A stretch of 64,000 nucleotides of DNA from Zhengitettix transpicula (lineage: Eukaryota; Arthropoda; Insecta; Orthoptera; Tetrigidae): the NCBI GenBank assembly GCA_037074705.1, contig CM073590.1:48954395-49018394 (forward strand). The letters run 5' to 3'. The stretch's first letter is position 1. The number at the start of each line of letters is the position of its first letter. Below are positions 36,068 through 48,170 of this stretch, one piece after another. A program made the translations under genes and the position numbers. The notes beneath the pieces are model-generated. The model searched no databases and was not told the DNA's origin. It was given only the letters and a program-made list of their open reading frames with translations.

Positions 36068-36165
36068 TAGCCAAATTCTGACCAAAGAAGGCTTCTAGAA
36101 ACGATGTGTGATATTTATATTATCACTTATTTTGACTGAATTTGGCTAACTTTCTTATTATTAAA
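36068..36165. mobile_element. Foldback element FB, internally deleted copy
   Basis: Left end tatagccaaattctgacca and right end tgactgaatttggctaac are inverted; the right arm keeps gatatttatattatcactta and the cttctagaaacgatgtg core edge. The centre is lost, leaving about 98 bp. Confidence 0.65.
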
Positions 36166-39100
36166 GTTACACAATATAATCTATGAAAGGAGAACGATTA
36201 AAATTTTAGAAATACAATCGTAGTAAACGAATTTTTACTACAGCGTCGTTTTCAAGACGCTGACCATCGTAAATATTATTTTTAAATTTTCACTTAAATA
36301 CACCATAAATGGAAGTATTATAATTAAAAACTGCAGCAGGTAATATTTTTATTTATTTACATTAATTAAAGGAATTGAGACATATCAGAGGAGGTTTTCT
36401 AAATTAAATTACAGTTTAAGGAATTTTCCTCAAACACACGATTTATTCCCTGCTTTTAAGTCTCTATTTCACCCCTTAGATTAAATCGCATAGAGATCTT
36501 ACTTAAATAAGTTTTTATTCTGTCTTTGTATTTTTTAAATTACAATTTAATGTCGCATTAACCTTTGTATTTTGATATCAAATAAATTAGGTAAAACCTG
36601 TGTTGCAAATAATATGTTTATGAGGATTTTTAAATACTTGGTTCTTGACAAATACAAAAAAGGCATTCACGTTTGCACATACGAATATATTTAACTGTTA
36701 TGGTACAATGACACATAGCTATTAAGTACAGAATTATTTCCTGAGACACAGAGGTTCGAATATAAAAATAGAAGAACATCAGCATTAAGCTTGCAAACAT
36801 TGAGTTAACACCTATGTTTTAATATAAATATTATATGATCTATGTTAACAATATATATTTTCTAATAAATCTATTAAAATTTGACACATTTCAAGAAACG
36901 TTGTAACTGTTGTTTTATAATAGAAAGTTTTCATTACTTTTATTGTCCACAATAAATCATATTTAAAATTTCTTATGAAAAAGCTATACTTATGTCAACG
37001 TGTAGTCGGATTTAATTTTATTTTTCATTTACTGCTTTTACAGTTCAAAGACTGATTTTATTACGTAGACTATAATTATAAATTTTCTTAATGTATAGTA
37101 ATTTTTGTCAGTTAAGATGTTACAATTCGATATTTTTCATACAAAAGTTATAAATTCTAGACTAACGTAACAAATACGTTTCCAGATAAATATAGATAGA
37201 TTACGTCTGGACTTTTTACTTTCCTTAAAATGGAACAGTTGTTAAATCCTACACTTCTGTTAAATGCAATTCTTTTAAAAATTTACCGAACTATAAGGTA
37301 GTTCATTGAATTTTAACATTATTATTCACTTGCCAAATAATAAAAATTAATGGTTTGCAGATTGATGTATATATTACAAACTGAAAAAAAAATGTAGAAT
37401 AAAATTATTTTTAATTCTCTATAGTCTCCACTATATATTTATCTGAAGTAATGACAAGCATTTAGATACGTTTCTTTGCGTTATAATATTTAATATTCCT
37501 AACAATTAAACTGCTATATTGTTGTCCAAGATTCTTACGTGAATTATTCTTAACTTTGAATATTTAGCGGTTTGAAGTTTCAACAATTTGCTCTACTTTT
37601 TCTAATATTTATAAGCAGTTTCTTTACTGAAGTATTTCTGGATTATATGTAAACTTAGAAACATATTACATACTTCCATTGACGCTACTATACCGTTTTC
37701 ATTGAAAGTGTCAGGACCTTGCAGTAGTATTAAAGTACACAGAAAATCACAGATCAAAATACAGTATTTATAATATTTATTACAAGAATATACTTTACTG
37801 TTTAAGAGATTTATTATTGTCGAGGTAGCGGAAGTTAAATATTTTTAATGTGTATTCGCTTTTAGGCAGCCCAGTGTAGAATATCTGTCAGAATGATATC
37901 ACATTTTCTATTATGGAAGCGTAAAAGAATTTGTGTGTATGTCTCTGTATTTAATTTAAACACATTATAAAAAAAATTTCCTCACGATAAGCTAGCACAT
38001 ACTTAATTGAAAGTTTTTATAAAATATATACGTCTTAAAAATGTAATGTAGTGAAGCCAATTGGAAGGCCACTGATTTGATCACAATATGCTCAAGTCAA
38101 CGAACAATGCACAAATTCTTTAATATCCTAATAATATTTTAGTCTATATTCTATAATTTATATCTGCTAATAATCAGTCAGCGGTAAATACTTCTGCCTA
38201 AGTTGTAAGCGAAACGCGAGAACCTTGACTATTACTCCAAGGTAAAGCCATAAGCCGATACAAATTTTGACGCTGGATAATACTCATAATTTATCATTGT
38301 AAATTGTAATGTCAGCTCATTAGAGACGATGTTTCAGGCGTACATTTCACCGGTATTGCACTAATACCATCTTTGGAACTGCGGTTTGAAAGTTTGTCTT
38401 AGTAATTTGACCCGCCATAAATCAGTGGCATTATTTATTACCAGCTGCAGCTGTAAGCAAGTCTGCTTCTTACGCTCGTTAAAGGATTCAATGTTCCCGG
38501 TGTATATATTAGTTTTACAGAGTGAAAAATAAAGAGGTGTTCTGTTACGTAAAGTACGTTAGGATTTTTATTAAAATTATCAAAGGCTATTTCAAATAAA
38601 TATTGAATAATTAAATACTAGAAGAATATTTTTGGACGCTATACGAGTGTATTCAAATTTCACTATACGTAGCTAAAATGCAGTCTTTGGGTCATTTTTG
38701 TACCAACTATATGGTAATACCCTTTCAATAATTGAAAATTCAGTATTATTCAGGTTTCACGTGAAATAGCCTATGTAGACTGTCAAACCAGAATGTAATC
38801 TCTATTACATGATGCAAGGAAGAAATGAAAGCGTAGTACTTCGCCTGTTTAGTCTCGTATGACACAGAAAGCTGTGGTTGTGAGGCGAAATTTCAAATAT
38901 TTTACATTATGACCCTGCTGATGATAGGTTGAAACATATATAGGTTGTTTAAACAAGTATTTTTCATAACTGATATTACTAAATGTATGGAAAAAAACTT
39001 CAGCCTATTAGTCATAAATATGTTATGAAAAATTTCTGACTATTAGGCTAGTGTTTCTTTCCATTAATTTAAAGAACTAAGACTAATGTAATTGACAATT

Positions 39101-40452
39101 ACTAATTCTAATATCAGATAATTCTTGAGTACCTAAACAGTCATATTTGGTGATTCATTCAATTACGTTAAGTGTAAACTATATCATTAAGTTCTATAAT
39201 ATGGAATTAAAGAGATCTACCTCTTACTGACTAGCTTAAATTTGTTACTACAAAAATATAAAACTACTTCTTAAATAAAGGATAATTATATTTTTTTTAA
39301 AAAAAACTATTCTGCGACCAACTAGGAAAGAGTTCATTGTAATGGTGTTTCTCTGTCAATTGTGGTGTTGCGATGACACTTGCAAAAATGACACAAGTAA
39401 GTGCTCCAGTTTTTTCAACGAGTCATCTGATAACTAAGGGATCCAAATATTGCGTTTCAGGCGTGTTTGAAGTGCATAATGTAAGAAGACGTACAAATTA
39501 GACGGTTATAGTTACTAAAGTGAAAATAAATACAATTTTAATAACGTTAAATAAATTACATTTTGAGAAAGGGTTTGTTACGACATACTTGGAGAGAAAT
39601 TAAGAAACAGGAAAATATTTACAAATACAATGAATTGGGTAGAAAGCGGAAATGAGGCAAACGTGTGCAAAACTAAGGAGATAACTTTTTTAATGATAAG
39701 TTGAAAAATTGGCAGTTCCGCAACAATTGAAATAGATTATAAAACGCTGGTACGTTGAAAGTTGAGTATGCTCTTAGGTACTGGGATCTTTATTGGATGG
39801 GTTATAATAATCGGCTTGTGAAACAAGGACCAGCAGCATAACGTTGAATACAGAGTAAATGTTTCGCGATTGGAAACTCCAGCAAAAAAAAAGAGACTGT
39901 GCCGTGTTTAAATTACAGGTCACAAATAAAGGAACATCAAGTAGAAATTGAACGTTTTATGGTTCAATAATAAGGAACATGTGTTCTGCAGAACTGTAAG
40001 AGGACACGGGTAGTTAGATTAGGCAAGTTGAACATCATGTTTTTAAGTCTTCAAAATATGTAGCAATCAAAAATATAAGGAACTGAATAATGAGGTAGTA
40101 TGGAATAAAATTTTAGGGTAGGGTAGGGTATTTTTTTTTCTTTTGTGTTTGTGTAGAATCCCATTCACAGTTATAATATACACATATTTCCTTACATACA
40201 TACAATGCTACTTCCATCTGGTTGGTCGCCCGACATGTAATTATTCAGCAATTAGACAGCGAAAGCTGCTACTCCTTAAGACTTAATTCCATCTTAGCTT
40301 AAGGCACAACATAACGAAAAAACTTATAATGTACAATGTCACAGTAAATGAAATTAGAGATATTTAATCGTTCAGAAATAGGTTGTTCCAGCTTCCGACG
40401 TCGGTGATTTTTAATCAGCAAAGATCAAAGGAAAATGGCGCGTGTACTTGCA

Positions 40453-41263
40453 CTACACGCTGCTCTCCGGTATTTCCGGAGTCACGGCACATCTGCTCTC
40501 CAACTCCAAACTTAGCATGGTCGAGCGCATCATGGCATTGCGCCTGACCGATCCGACGCTCTTCCGCGACGACGTGGGAGAGGAGTTGTTATTGTTGGGC
40601 GAAGTCCTGGAGCCGGATCGCCAGGCGAAGAGATCAGGCGCCGAGCGGTGCTGCGCGTGCAGGCGTCGCGTGCTCGACTGCGACAGCAGGCTGGACGTCG
40701 TGTGGAACGTGCCGTTGCGCAGGAAGCTGCCCCCGCCGTCCCCGCGAAGGAACGCCATCTGGCGCCGTCGGAGGCCGCATATCCTCGCGAAGCCCGCGCG
40801 GAACTTGGACGACATGAGGTTGTACAGGATGGGGTTGATGGCCGAGTTGAGGTAGTGCATCGTGCGGCAGAAGTACAGTATGTTGTAGTACTTCTCGACG
40901 CCCAGGCTGAGGACCGTCTCGTCGCTGACGAAGACGATCCAGAGAGTGAGAGCCCTGAAGGGCAGCAGGCAGAGGAAGAAGAGCAGCACGACGGTGCCGA
41001 GCATGAGCACGACCTGCCTGCGGCCGCGGCAGTTGCCCTGCTCGCTGCTGAGGGCGGCGCCTCGGTCGGCCGCTGCCATCAGGTGGCGCGCGATGTTGCC
41101 GTACAGCGCCAGCAGCACGCCCAGCGGCAACACGAAGAACACGGCGATGGCCAGAGTGAAGAACAGCTTAGGCCAGAACGTGGTCGCTTGCGTCAGGCAG
41201 GCCGGAACGATCGAACCGTCACTGTACTCGTGGTATTCGTACTGCGCTATCACCAGCATCGGG
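40453..41263 (-). CDS. ETHR: ETHR proximal alternative last exon (TM5-TM7, tail)
   Basis: A single exon encodes ECL2, TM5, ICL3, TM6, TM7 and the whole C-terminal tail, ending at the stop at 40453-40455. The acceptor gtccgggcag, preceded by a long T-rich tract, leaves a first base C that completes AG from the shared exon to AGC (Ser), giving ALLTSPMLVIAQYE. After that come CLTQATTFWP (ECL2 cysteine), TM5, VVLMLGTVVL in TM6, CLLPFRALTLW, and the TM7 motif NSAINPILYNLMSSKF (NPxxY form NPILY). The tail of about 110 residues is rich in Ser, Arg and Asn with a short Asn run, without recognised domains. Total 269 residues after the joined serine. The exon is strikingly GC-rich; a long open frame on the opposite strand is a by-product of this. 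It is the nearer of two alternative 3' ends. I cannot say from sequence which is named A or B. Confidence 0.9.
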
Positions 41264-41649
41264 CTGCCCGGACCGGGAAACAAAACAAAACAAAAAAATT
41301 ATCAGCTTCGGTAGGTTAGCTCTGACAGACAACTCATAAGTCTACAATTTAAAAAATAAACACATCAGAATCACTAACTAAATAACACTGTCGAAGATTT
41401 GTAAAATAAAATTGTTATTAAGGAAATATTTCTTGATGTTATTCGATAGCTGTAACCGCCCTTACGAATACCACGAGTATACTTCCGTATCCGTACAGAA
41501 GACTCCAATCTTCAGTTGATTATAGTCACTCCAACAGTCACTTGTCGCTCCAGAGCTGATTGTGGGTCACTGATGCGATTATAGGCGTTTGTTGAATCGT
41601 TGCCGCCAGCTTACAATGTCACTTATATTTAAAGTGGAAATACAAATAT

Positions 41650-41864
41650 GTTAATTTTAATTAAGGAATATGGATGGAAATTGAACCCAGGACCTTCCTC
41701 TTACCGAGCTGTTACTCATACAACTAAGCTAATATATAAGCTTAAGGATGGAGGAATGTCGCACCGGGTCGGCAACGATTAACTTAGTTGTCTGAACAGC
41801 CACGTGGTAAGCGGTAGGTCCTGGGTTCAATTTCCATCCATATATCTTAATTAAAATTTAACTA
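41650..41864. repeat. Inverted pair of tRNA-like repeats
   Basis: Arms 41650-41728 and 41783-41864 are reverse complements with scattered differences. Each arm carries a tRNA-like pair: agcttagttgtatgagtaac (A-box-like) and cctgggttcaatttccatcc (B-box-like). Loop about 54 nt. It lies 390 nt upstream of the ETHR proximal exon in the gene direction. Confidence 0.65.
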
Positions 41865-41991
41865 TGATTTGAAATTATGTTAATATTATTGGTATATTAT
41901 TACTCAGGTTTATCATTGGCTGTCGAGTAAAATTGAGCCGAGAAGAGATTACAGTATCAGAAACAGGAAATTTAACAAAAATAGTAGGAAA

Positions 41992-42167
41992 CCAATACAG
42001 ACAAAAAATATAATATAAATACCACACAACGTTTCTGGGATCCTTGTGCCTTTCGTCAGGTGCTACGAAGAGCCTACAGTAACACAACTTCCTTAGCACC
42101 TGACGAAAGGGACAAGGATCTCAGAAACGTTGTGTGGTATTTATATTACCTTTTTTGTCTGTATTGG
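41992..42167. mobile_element. Foldback element FB copy C, nearly perfect palindrome
   Basis: Arms ccaatacagacaaaaaa and ttttttgtctgtattgg close a near-perfect 176-bp palindrome. Both arms keep the conserved core: plus strand CACCTGACGAAAGGGACAAG and GATCTCAGAAACGTTGTG (42097-42134), and the same inverted at 42028-42063. No clear target duplication was found. Lies in the ETHR intron before the proximal exon. Confidence 0.8.
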
Positions 42168-43455
42168 CTATTTTTATTATTAAAAAATTGTAGGGTAATA
42201 AGTAATAAACAAAAGAAAGAATAAAGAAAACGTACATCGCGAGTAGAATATAATGGTTTCTATAGTTTTCGATCCTGTAACTAAAACGTGAAAATTTAGG
42301 GAGGTTATGACTTGATTTTTTAATCCTCAATACAAAGAAAATATTTCAGGGCTGTTCTAAACGTATTTTCTTCGTCTTTATTTGTGAGTTATTACTTCAC
42401 TCATTATTTTTATGATTCTTGAAAACAGATTGTACAATATTCACGTAAACACAGTTTATATTTTCTTCATGTACATTGACACCAATTCAGACAATTGCGA
42501 GTTCAATATTGTAGGGTTTTTTTTTCGGGGTTGGGGGGGGGGTGAGGGTTAGAAAAGTTTTAATAATTATATTCATGTATCATATTGTATGAATAATCCA
42601 CTATGAATCAGAAAAAAATCATAATTGGCAAAGCTAATGTTAAAACTATAATTTCACAACATTTCTTTCTTAATTTAAGATTTCTTCATGTCTAATATCT
42701 TAAAAGTGACAGGGTAACCATACAATCTCCCTGAAATTTAACGAAAAATATATTTATATATTATCAATTTCTGGCAGATATTAATGTACAACTGATGAAT
42801 CCTACATGAAGGTCGAGGCGTTGTAAAACAATATGTTTCTCAATTACTTTGTCAATTATTAATTTTTCTGACTTTTACGTCACATATCTGACTTTTCTAC
42901 TATCTTGTCGATTCTAATCCTTAAAATAACTGTACACATACCCGCTAAAGCTAATTTGGATCTCGATAAAACTTTTAAACCTTTAATAAAATATCATTCT
43001 GATATTACGTAATTTTATGAATATTAGGCATAGCAAAAACTTGAATATAAATTAAAATTAATTTATATCAATTATAATACCAGGTCACGCTGACAAAAGG
43101 ATTTATTGAAAAGCTTACTACATAATTATTAGAAATTATTCTGAAGAATATTTCTTTCGGTACCACAGTAAATTACTTGAGATACACAATCGTAAGGGAA
43201 ATATACTGAATATGAACAACTATTCAGTAAAATAATTTTAAAATGAGCGACGAATTAGTATTTTAAAATACATATTCAAGATGTTTTAAAAACAGGTTAA
43301 TTACATGAAGACTAGATTCATATTGTCTATTGTTGATAATTGAAACAGTAATCCAATAAAACATTACATCTATTTTCCGAAACTTAATAAATAGGGTTTT
43401 AGTACAGTAATCATATAATTTGCGTTATATACAAGTTTATTGTTGCGAGGGTCTG

Positions 43456-44032
43456 TTAAAAATGTAACCAAAAAATTTTTTTTAGAAAACTTACTTTATT
43501 TCTCAACATAGTCTCTTTCCGTGTGTATACACTTGGACCAACGAGTTTCCAAGTTTTCAATCCACCACAAAAATAAGTTTTGTCAAGCTCTGCAAAATAC
43601 TCCGTCATGCCCTCGATCACTTCTTCATTAAAGAAAAATTCTTCCCACCAAGCCAAACTTTCAAGTTCAGGAACAATAAGAAATCACTTGGTGCTAGAGT
43701 CTAAAGAATAGAGTGAATGTGAAACCAATTCGAATCCCAACTCGTACACTATTCGACATTGAGACTGCTGCTGAATCCGCTATCGCATTGTCCTGGTGAA
43801 ACAGAATTTTCTTGTGCGCCAATCTTGGTCGTTTCTCAATCGGCACCCGGTTAAAAGAATCCAAGAGAGGAGCATAATAGAGCCCAGTTATGGTTCAGCC
43901 CTTTTTCAAGAAATCTATGAATATTATATCCTGAGAATCGCAAAAGGCAGTGGCCATGATCCTTACAGATGACCAAACTGTCTTCGTGTTTTTCGGAGCA
44001 GTTTCACCAGGTTTCGTCCATTGTTTTGATTG
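43456..44032 (-). pseudogene. Mariner transposase, C-terminal half
   Basis: In broken frames I read KTVWSSVRIMATAFCDSQD, then GLYYAPLLDSFNRVPIEKR, KKILFHQDNA (second catalytic Asp, HxDNA), LAPSDFLLFLNLKVWLGG (third Asp of D,D34D) and a C-terminus with LKTWKLVGPSVYTRK. The first part abuts the LINE A-tail at 44033. Multiple frameshifts and stops are present. Confidence 0.78.
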
Positions 44033-45830
44033 TTTTTTTTGTCTCCTGTGGTCTTTCTGAGAAGCTACCATCCTCTCCTGCCAGGAGGTGATGACGATTG
44101 ACTCAATGCGGTCGTCCAGTCTTCTGGGGTGTGGAAGGTGTTGGTGACCCCAGCATTAATCACACTCCGGGAGGCTAAGGTGTCGAGTGGTTGGTTATGT
44201 GATGACGAAACCGCCTGGCCATAATTCTCCTCGTAGCCTGTTGCTATGTGCGGGAGATAGCCATAACTTGGGAGCCATTCTGGGAAACTCGAATTTGTCG
44301 ACAACTTTCAATAACCTTCGGGCAAGTGCATCTCCACCTGCGGGGCGACCCTGAGCACTCGTGCTAACTGAGCTCTGAGCGCGGCTGACCAAAGCCTTCC
44401 TTCGGGCAATTTAATACCTCGGGGTGCAGTTTCTGGCCTATCCTCCAGGGTCTACCCCACTGGGTTTGGTTATCCGTCTCCCAGCCCAACGCACGTTGGA
44501 GTTGAAGTATAGGGGGTAAATGTTTTCGTATGCTAAACATTTCTTCTACCCTCCCCTGGATGCAAGACGCAGCCCGCCAGGATTTAGGTATCAAGGAATC
44601 CTGGGTCCCTCCTTGCAGGGTTCGAAAAAATGCCGCAGGGAAGCATCTACTACTACTACGTACGGAGTATAGTGATGGATCCATTCAACGACTGTTACGA
44701 CTCTGCGCAAAAGTCTTGTGGGTTACGCCTGAACATTTTTTTTCTTAGCGCTGAAAATTTGTGATTACTATTAATTTCCCATCTGTTCCGAGCCGTTTAG
44801 GCTCTTGACAGGTAGTTATAATTTTTTGACTTGTATGGGCATTGGGGGAGAATCTCCTAATATTAGGTAAATCCCGTTTAGGCTACTTTTGTCTGCCCTG
44901 TATTAAAATTTGTCCTTTTTTTAAGCTCTTTTGGATGTCAGAATGGAAAGTGTAACTTTATGTTTATGCCAAAATTTTTGTTGTTTACTGCCTATTGTTT
45001 TTAATAGAGGGTATTTTGTAGCTGCCAGTTTGGCTCCGTCGTAAATTGCTTTGGTTCTTGTTTAAATTCCTTCTATTGTTGTAGATGTTGCTGTTTCCTT
45101 GTGCAGATAGTTGACTGTTGTGTTCCTTAGTGCATGTAGTTTTGTTCTTATCATTTTATTTTGGAATATTTGTAACCGTTTCATTTGCGATTTATTTGCT
45201 GTTGCCCATACTTGGCAGCCATATAGAAGCATTTGTTATAAATATTAATTTTGTGCCGTGTTTGAGTATGTTGAAGATGGGGAGGAATTTCACAAAAATT
45301 TTGTGAGCCTTTCGTAAATTATATTTATCTGTTCTTTGTATTTTAGTTTGTCATCTAAAATTATACCTAAATACTTTGCTTCGGGTGACCATTCCAGTGT
45401 TTTATTTTCTATGACTAGTTGCTTCCTTGGTCTTTTGCGCGGTCTTCTACATATCATTAGGGCCCGGCATTTCAGGGGATTTAGTTTCATTTTGTTTGAC
45501 ACCAATTCCTCATTTTGTCTAGTTGGATCTCTCCGTAGCACTATTTTTGGATTTACGAGTACGAAAGAAGGTCGTGTCGTCAGCATACAATAACGTTATC
45601 AGTTCTTGGGATGTCTGTGTATGTATGAATTAAATAGTTTTGGTGATAATACAGATCCTTGTGGGCCTCTTGCGTCTCAGGTCCTGGCGGACAATACATG
45701 ATTCTCTATCTTAGGCTGGAATGTTCTGTTTCTTAGAAAGTTATTCACAATACGGACATAACAATCCAGTATTATTGACAGCGTGTATAACTTATATATT
45801 TCTAGATTCTGATTGAAATGTTTTTTCCGA
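44033..45830 (-). mobile_element. Jockey-like LINE, 5'-truncated, inserted in mariner
   Basis: The minus-strand LINE ends in AAAAAAAA (44033-44040 on the plus strand as T-run). RT motifs appear in broken frames: RIVNNFLRNRTF (near 45740), GPQGSVLSPKLFNSYI (near 45650), a YADDT-like segment (near 45580), MKLNPLKCRALMI and AKYLGIILDDKLKYKEQI (45300-45400). After these is a C-terminal region with WATANKSQMKRLQIFQNK (near 45200). 44050-44750 looks like 3' untranslated sequence; its short frames resemble nothing. Confidence 0.75.
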
Positions 45831-46224
45831 ATATGTTTTTTGTCCAATGTCAACATTCGCGGCACCCATCGCTCGCAAAGCTTTTTCATGGCCAGTTTTT
45901 CATGGAGGAGGAAATGCACTTGGTCATTAGAGAATCCTACGGCATCAACTACTTCACGCACTTTTAGTCTGCGATCTTCCATTACGATAATGTGAACTTT
46001 TCTATCGTTTTCATGACTGGTGACCTCAATTGGGCAGCCAGAGCGAGTTTCATCTTCTGAGCTTCTGAGACCTTGTTTAAACTTATTAATACAGACGTAA
46101 ATAGTCTTCAATGATGGTACACAGTGTGTATGAACTTCATCCAATTCGGTTTTGATTTATGAATCTGTCCAACCCTTCAAATTAAAGTGTTTAATGACAG
46201 CGCGAAATTCGTTTTTTTTTTCAT
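45830..46224 (-). pseudogene. Mariner transposase, N-terminal half
   Basis: From a possible ATG at 46224 the frame reads NEFRAVIKHFNLKGW, then an in-frame stop. It continues with VPSLKTIYVCINKFKQGLRS, SEDETRSGCPIEV, DRRLKVREVVDAVGFS, and LAMKKLCERWVPRMLTLDKK. This is the paired helix-turn-helix DNA-binding region and linker with the WVPR-L motif of mariner. The open frame runs on into the inserted LINE, giving a misleading chimeric protein (to 45677). The copy is dead. Confidence 0.8.
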
Positions 46225-47136
46225 TTTCTGTGCGTGACTACACATCTAACAATACAGAAGGCTGCCAATAATAAACTACGACTGACATATGTTTAATACT
46301 TTTAGGAACACCATGAAAGGATTATATTTATTAACAATGGCTCTTAATAAAAATTTACCAGTCTTATCGAACAACCCACGTATCAGCCAATAATAATACA
46401 ATATGTAATTCCTTTACTTATAGTAAAATCTACCGTTAACGTGTATCATTCCAAAAACAATAAATTATTCATAATTCTACCCTGTTTCCATACTACCGTA
46501 TCTATCAAATGTTAACTGAACTCCTGTAGAGTGTATATAATTTAGCAAAAGCCGCCTGCAGGTAGACCGAAGTGCATGTCAGCTAATTCACCTTCAGGCG
46601 GAAGCGCAAATAGGTACTCAGAAAAAAAAGTCTTATCTGATACGCAGTGATGGATGTTGTCGTCTGCTGTCTGTGAGCTGCTTTATCTGTTACTGCTGTC
46701 CAGCGCAATTATAAAAAGTAATTGCTCTTACTGCCCATCCCAACAAAAAAAACTAACTATTTTACTGAAATAAGAATGTTTGCTTCATCCTTCTTGCCCA
46801 TGATACATACCTTCTCAAACCACTCATTTCAAGTATAAAAAATCCTTCTTGACGCCGATATAGCTGCAACAATACTATAATACAATAACGCAGCGATCGA
46901 CTTATCAACAATTTTCGTCACGACCTTCCAAAAAGTATAAATGTCCATGGTGCATGGGGAGCCGCTATCAGTATAGCAATTAAATATTCAGGTAGTTCCT
47001 ATTGCGTAATTTTAGTAATTTCCCAATATTCAAGCTATACCTCATCAAACCATTCCCGGGTTCGATACCGGGTGTAGTCGATATTTTAACAACCATATAA
47101 TTTAACAAATATTGTAGTTTTGGGTGTTGGCTTTTG

Positions 47137-47261
47137 AAGAAGTAGGTGTAGACAGATATATATAGGGTAATACACATAGTGGCAACTCCCCTCTAATAGC
47201 ATAGGAGAAGGACTGAAAGGGGGGATGCGGACAAGTCGAGCAAGGTAGCCAAGGGTTAACT
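47137..47261 (-). mobile_element. RP retroposon fragment, second subfamily
   Basis: Minus-oriented: gaagtaggtgtagacagata, tatagggtaatacacatagt, to gtagccaagggttaact. The body is cut off where the next copy begins. Confidence 0.75.
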
Positions 47262-47759
47262 TCTTTATTTTTGTTTTATTTTTAGGGTATCAGGCTACGT
47301 GAGGGTAATCCACATGTTGGCAACTCCCCTTTAATAGCACAGGAAGGGATTTGAAAGGGGGTATGCGGAAAGGTAGAGGAAGGTAGCCAAGGGTTAACTA
47401 GGGCTCCCGGGCTATGGTTTAAGGATACTACCCAGCAATTCGCCGAAAAGTGATGCAGGGAAAACGCTAGAAAAACCTGCAACAGGTAGGTCGGGAATTT
47501 GGTACTTGTCCCACGCCCTTCCGATGGCGGGAAAGGGGTTAGCTGTGGGGTCGCAGCTTACCCCTCGCCATGCCTTTGCCAGTTTAGGAGGCAGCTGGCC
47601 GACTATTCCATAGAAATAGCGGACAACTCTTACCGTATGCCCAAGGTCTGCGACGCCGGAACATACACTTCTCAAAGCAGGCCGAGATGCCTCGACATGT
47701 GGGAACCTTAGTTCAAAAACCAGAGAGATGTGACGGCATCCCCTCCGCCAGAGCTCTCT
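47262..47759 (-). mobile_element. RP retroposon copy, near full length
   Basis: The most complete copy: T-rich run, agggtatcaggctacgtgag, complete middle (gcaattcgccgaaaagtgat, gccgactattccatag), tgggaaccttagttcaaaaa, to ccgccagagctctctcc. About 480 bp. No protein family is recognised in any frame. Confidence 0.8.
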
Positions 47760-48058
47760 CCAAGGGTTAACTGCGGCCCCTATAGTTTAAGGATCCTACC
47801 CGGCAATTCACCTACAAGTGATGCAGGACTAACCCTAGAAAACTGCATCAGGTAGGTCGGGCATTGGGTGTTTTTCCCGCGTGCTTCCGATGGCGGGAAA
47901 GGGGTTTTCTGTGGGGACGCAGCATTCCCTTCTCCGTGGCCGACTGGCAACAGAATACAACTGTTACCGTATGCCCAAGATCTGTGACCCCGGAACATAT
48001 ACCTCTCCAAACAGGTGCCTCGGTTTGTGGGAACCTTAGTTCAAAAACGGATACCCAA
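47760..48058 (-). mobile_element. RP retroposon copy, 3' part missing
   Basis: Begins within the body at caagggttaactgcggcccc and runs to gttcaaaaacggatacccaa, with a deletion after gggacgcagcattcccttct. It forms a tandem triplet with the two copies to its left. Confidence 0.75.
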
Positions 48059-48170
48059 CCACAATGCAATGTTAACAACAGATGGACTGAACTTAGTCGC
48101 GGGTCAACAACCGAAATTTATGATAAGTAAAATATGGTGGTTACAAATATGGCGGTTACAAAATACCTAT

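Larger units (their letters stand above)
25062..40452 (-). other. Skipped or 3'-flanking span between the two ETHR alternative ends
   Basis: This is part of the 24.8-kb intron removed to make the distal isoform, or 3' flank for the proximal one. It contains a 130-bp-type repeat block (27830-28450), a retroposon fragment with target duplication (31963-32071), a minus-strand SINE (32335-32570), two retroposon copies (35458-35766) and a short foldback copy (36068-36165). The stretches 25090-27800, 28460-29500, 30640-31940, 32600-35450 and 36170-40440 are AT-rich, with no coding exon I can support. 34760-34940 is moderately GC-rich but unassigned. No additional GPCR-like exon was seen. Confidence 0.6.
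43445..46381 (-). mobile_element. Mariner element split by a LINE
   Basis: The two halves of a mariner transposase, both on the minus strand, bracket an inserted Jockey-like LINE (44033 to about 45830). Candidate ends are cgagggtctgttaaaaatg (43447) and the reverse complement of tcttatcgaacaacccacg (46362-46380), similar to mariner termini but decayed. A TA follows the right end. Confidence 0.7.

Noticed and set aside
40648..41319. 223-codon open frame on the plus strand
   Set aside because: It lies antisense to the GC-rich ETHR proximal exon; its Arg/Glu/Ala-rich translation is a by-product of codon composition.
47041..47078. B-box-like cccgggttcgataccggg
   Set aside because: No A box at the right distance and no tRNA fold; at best a SINE scrap.
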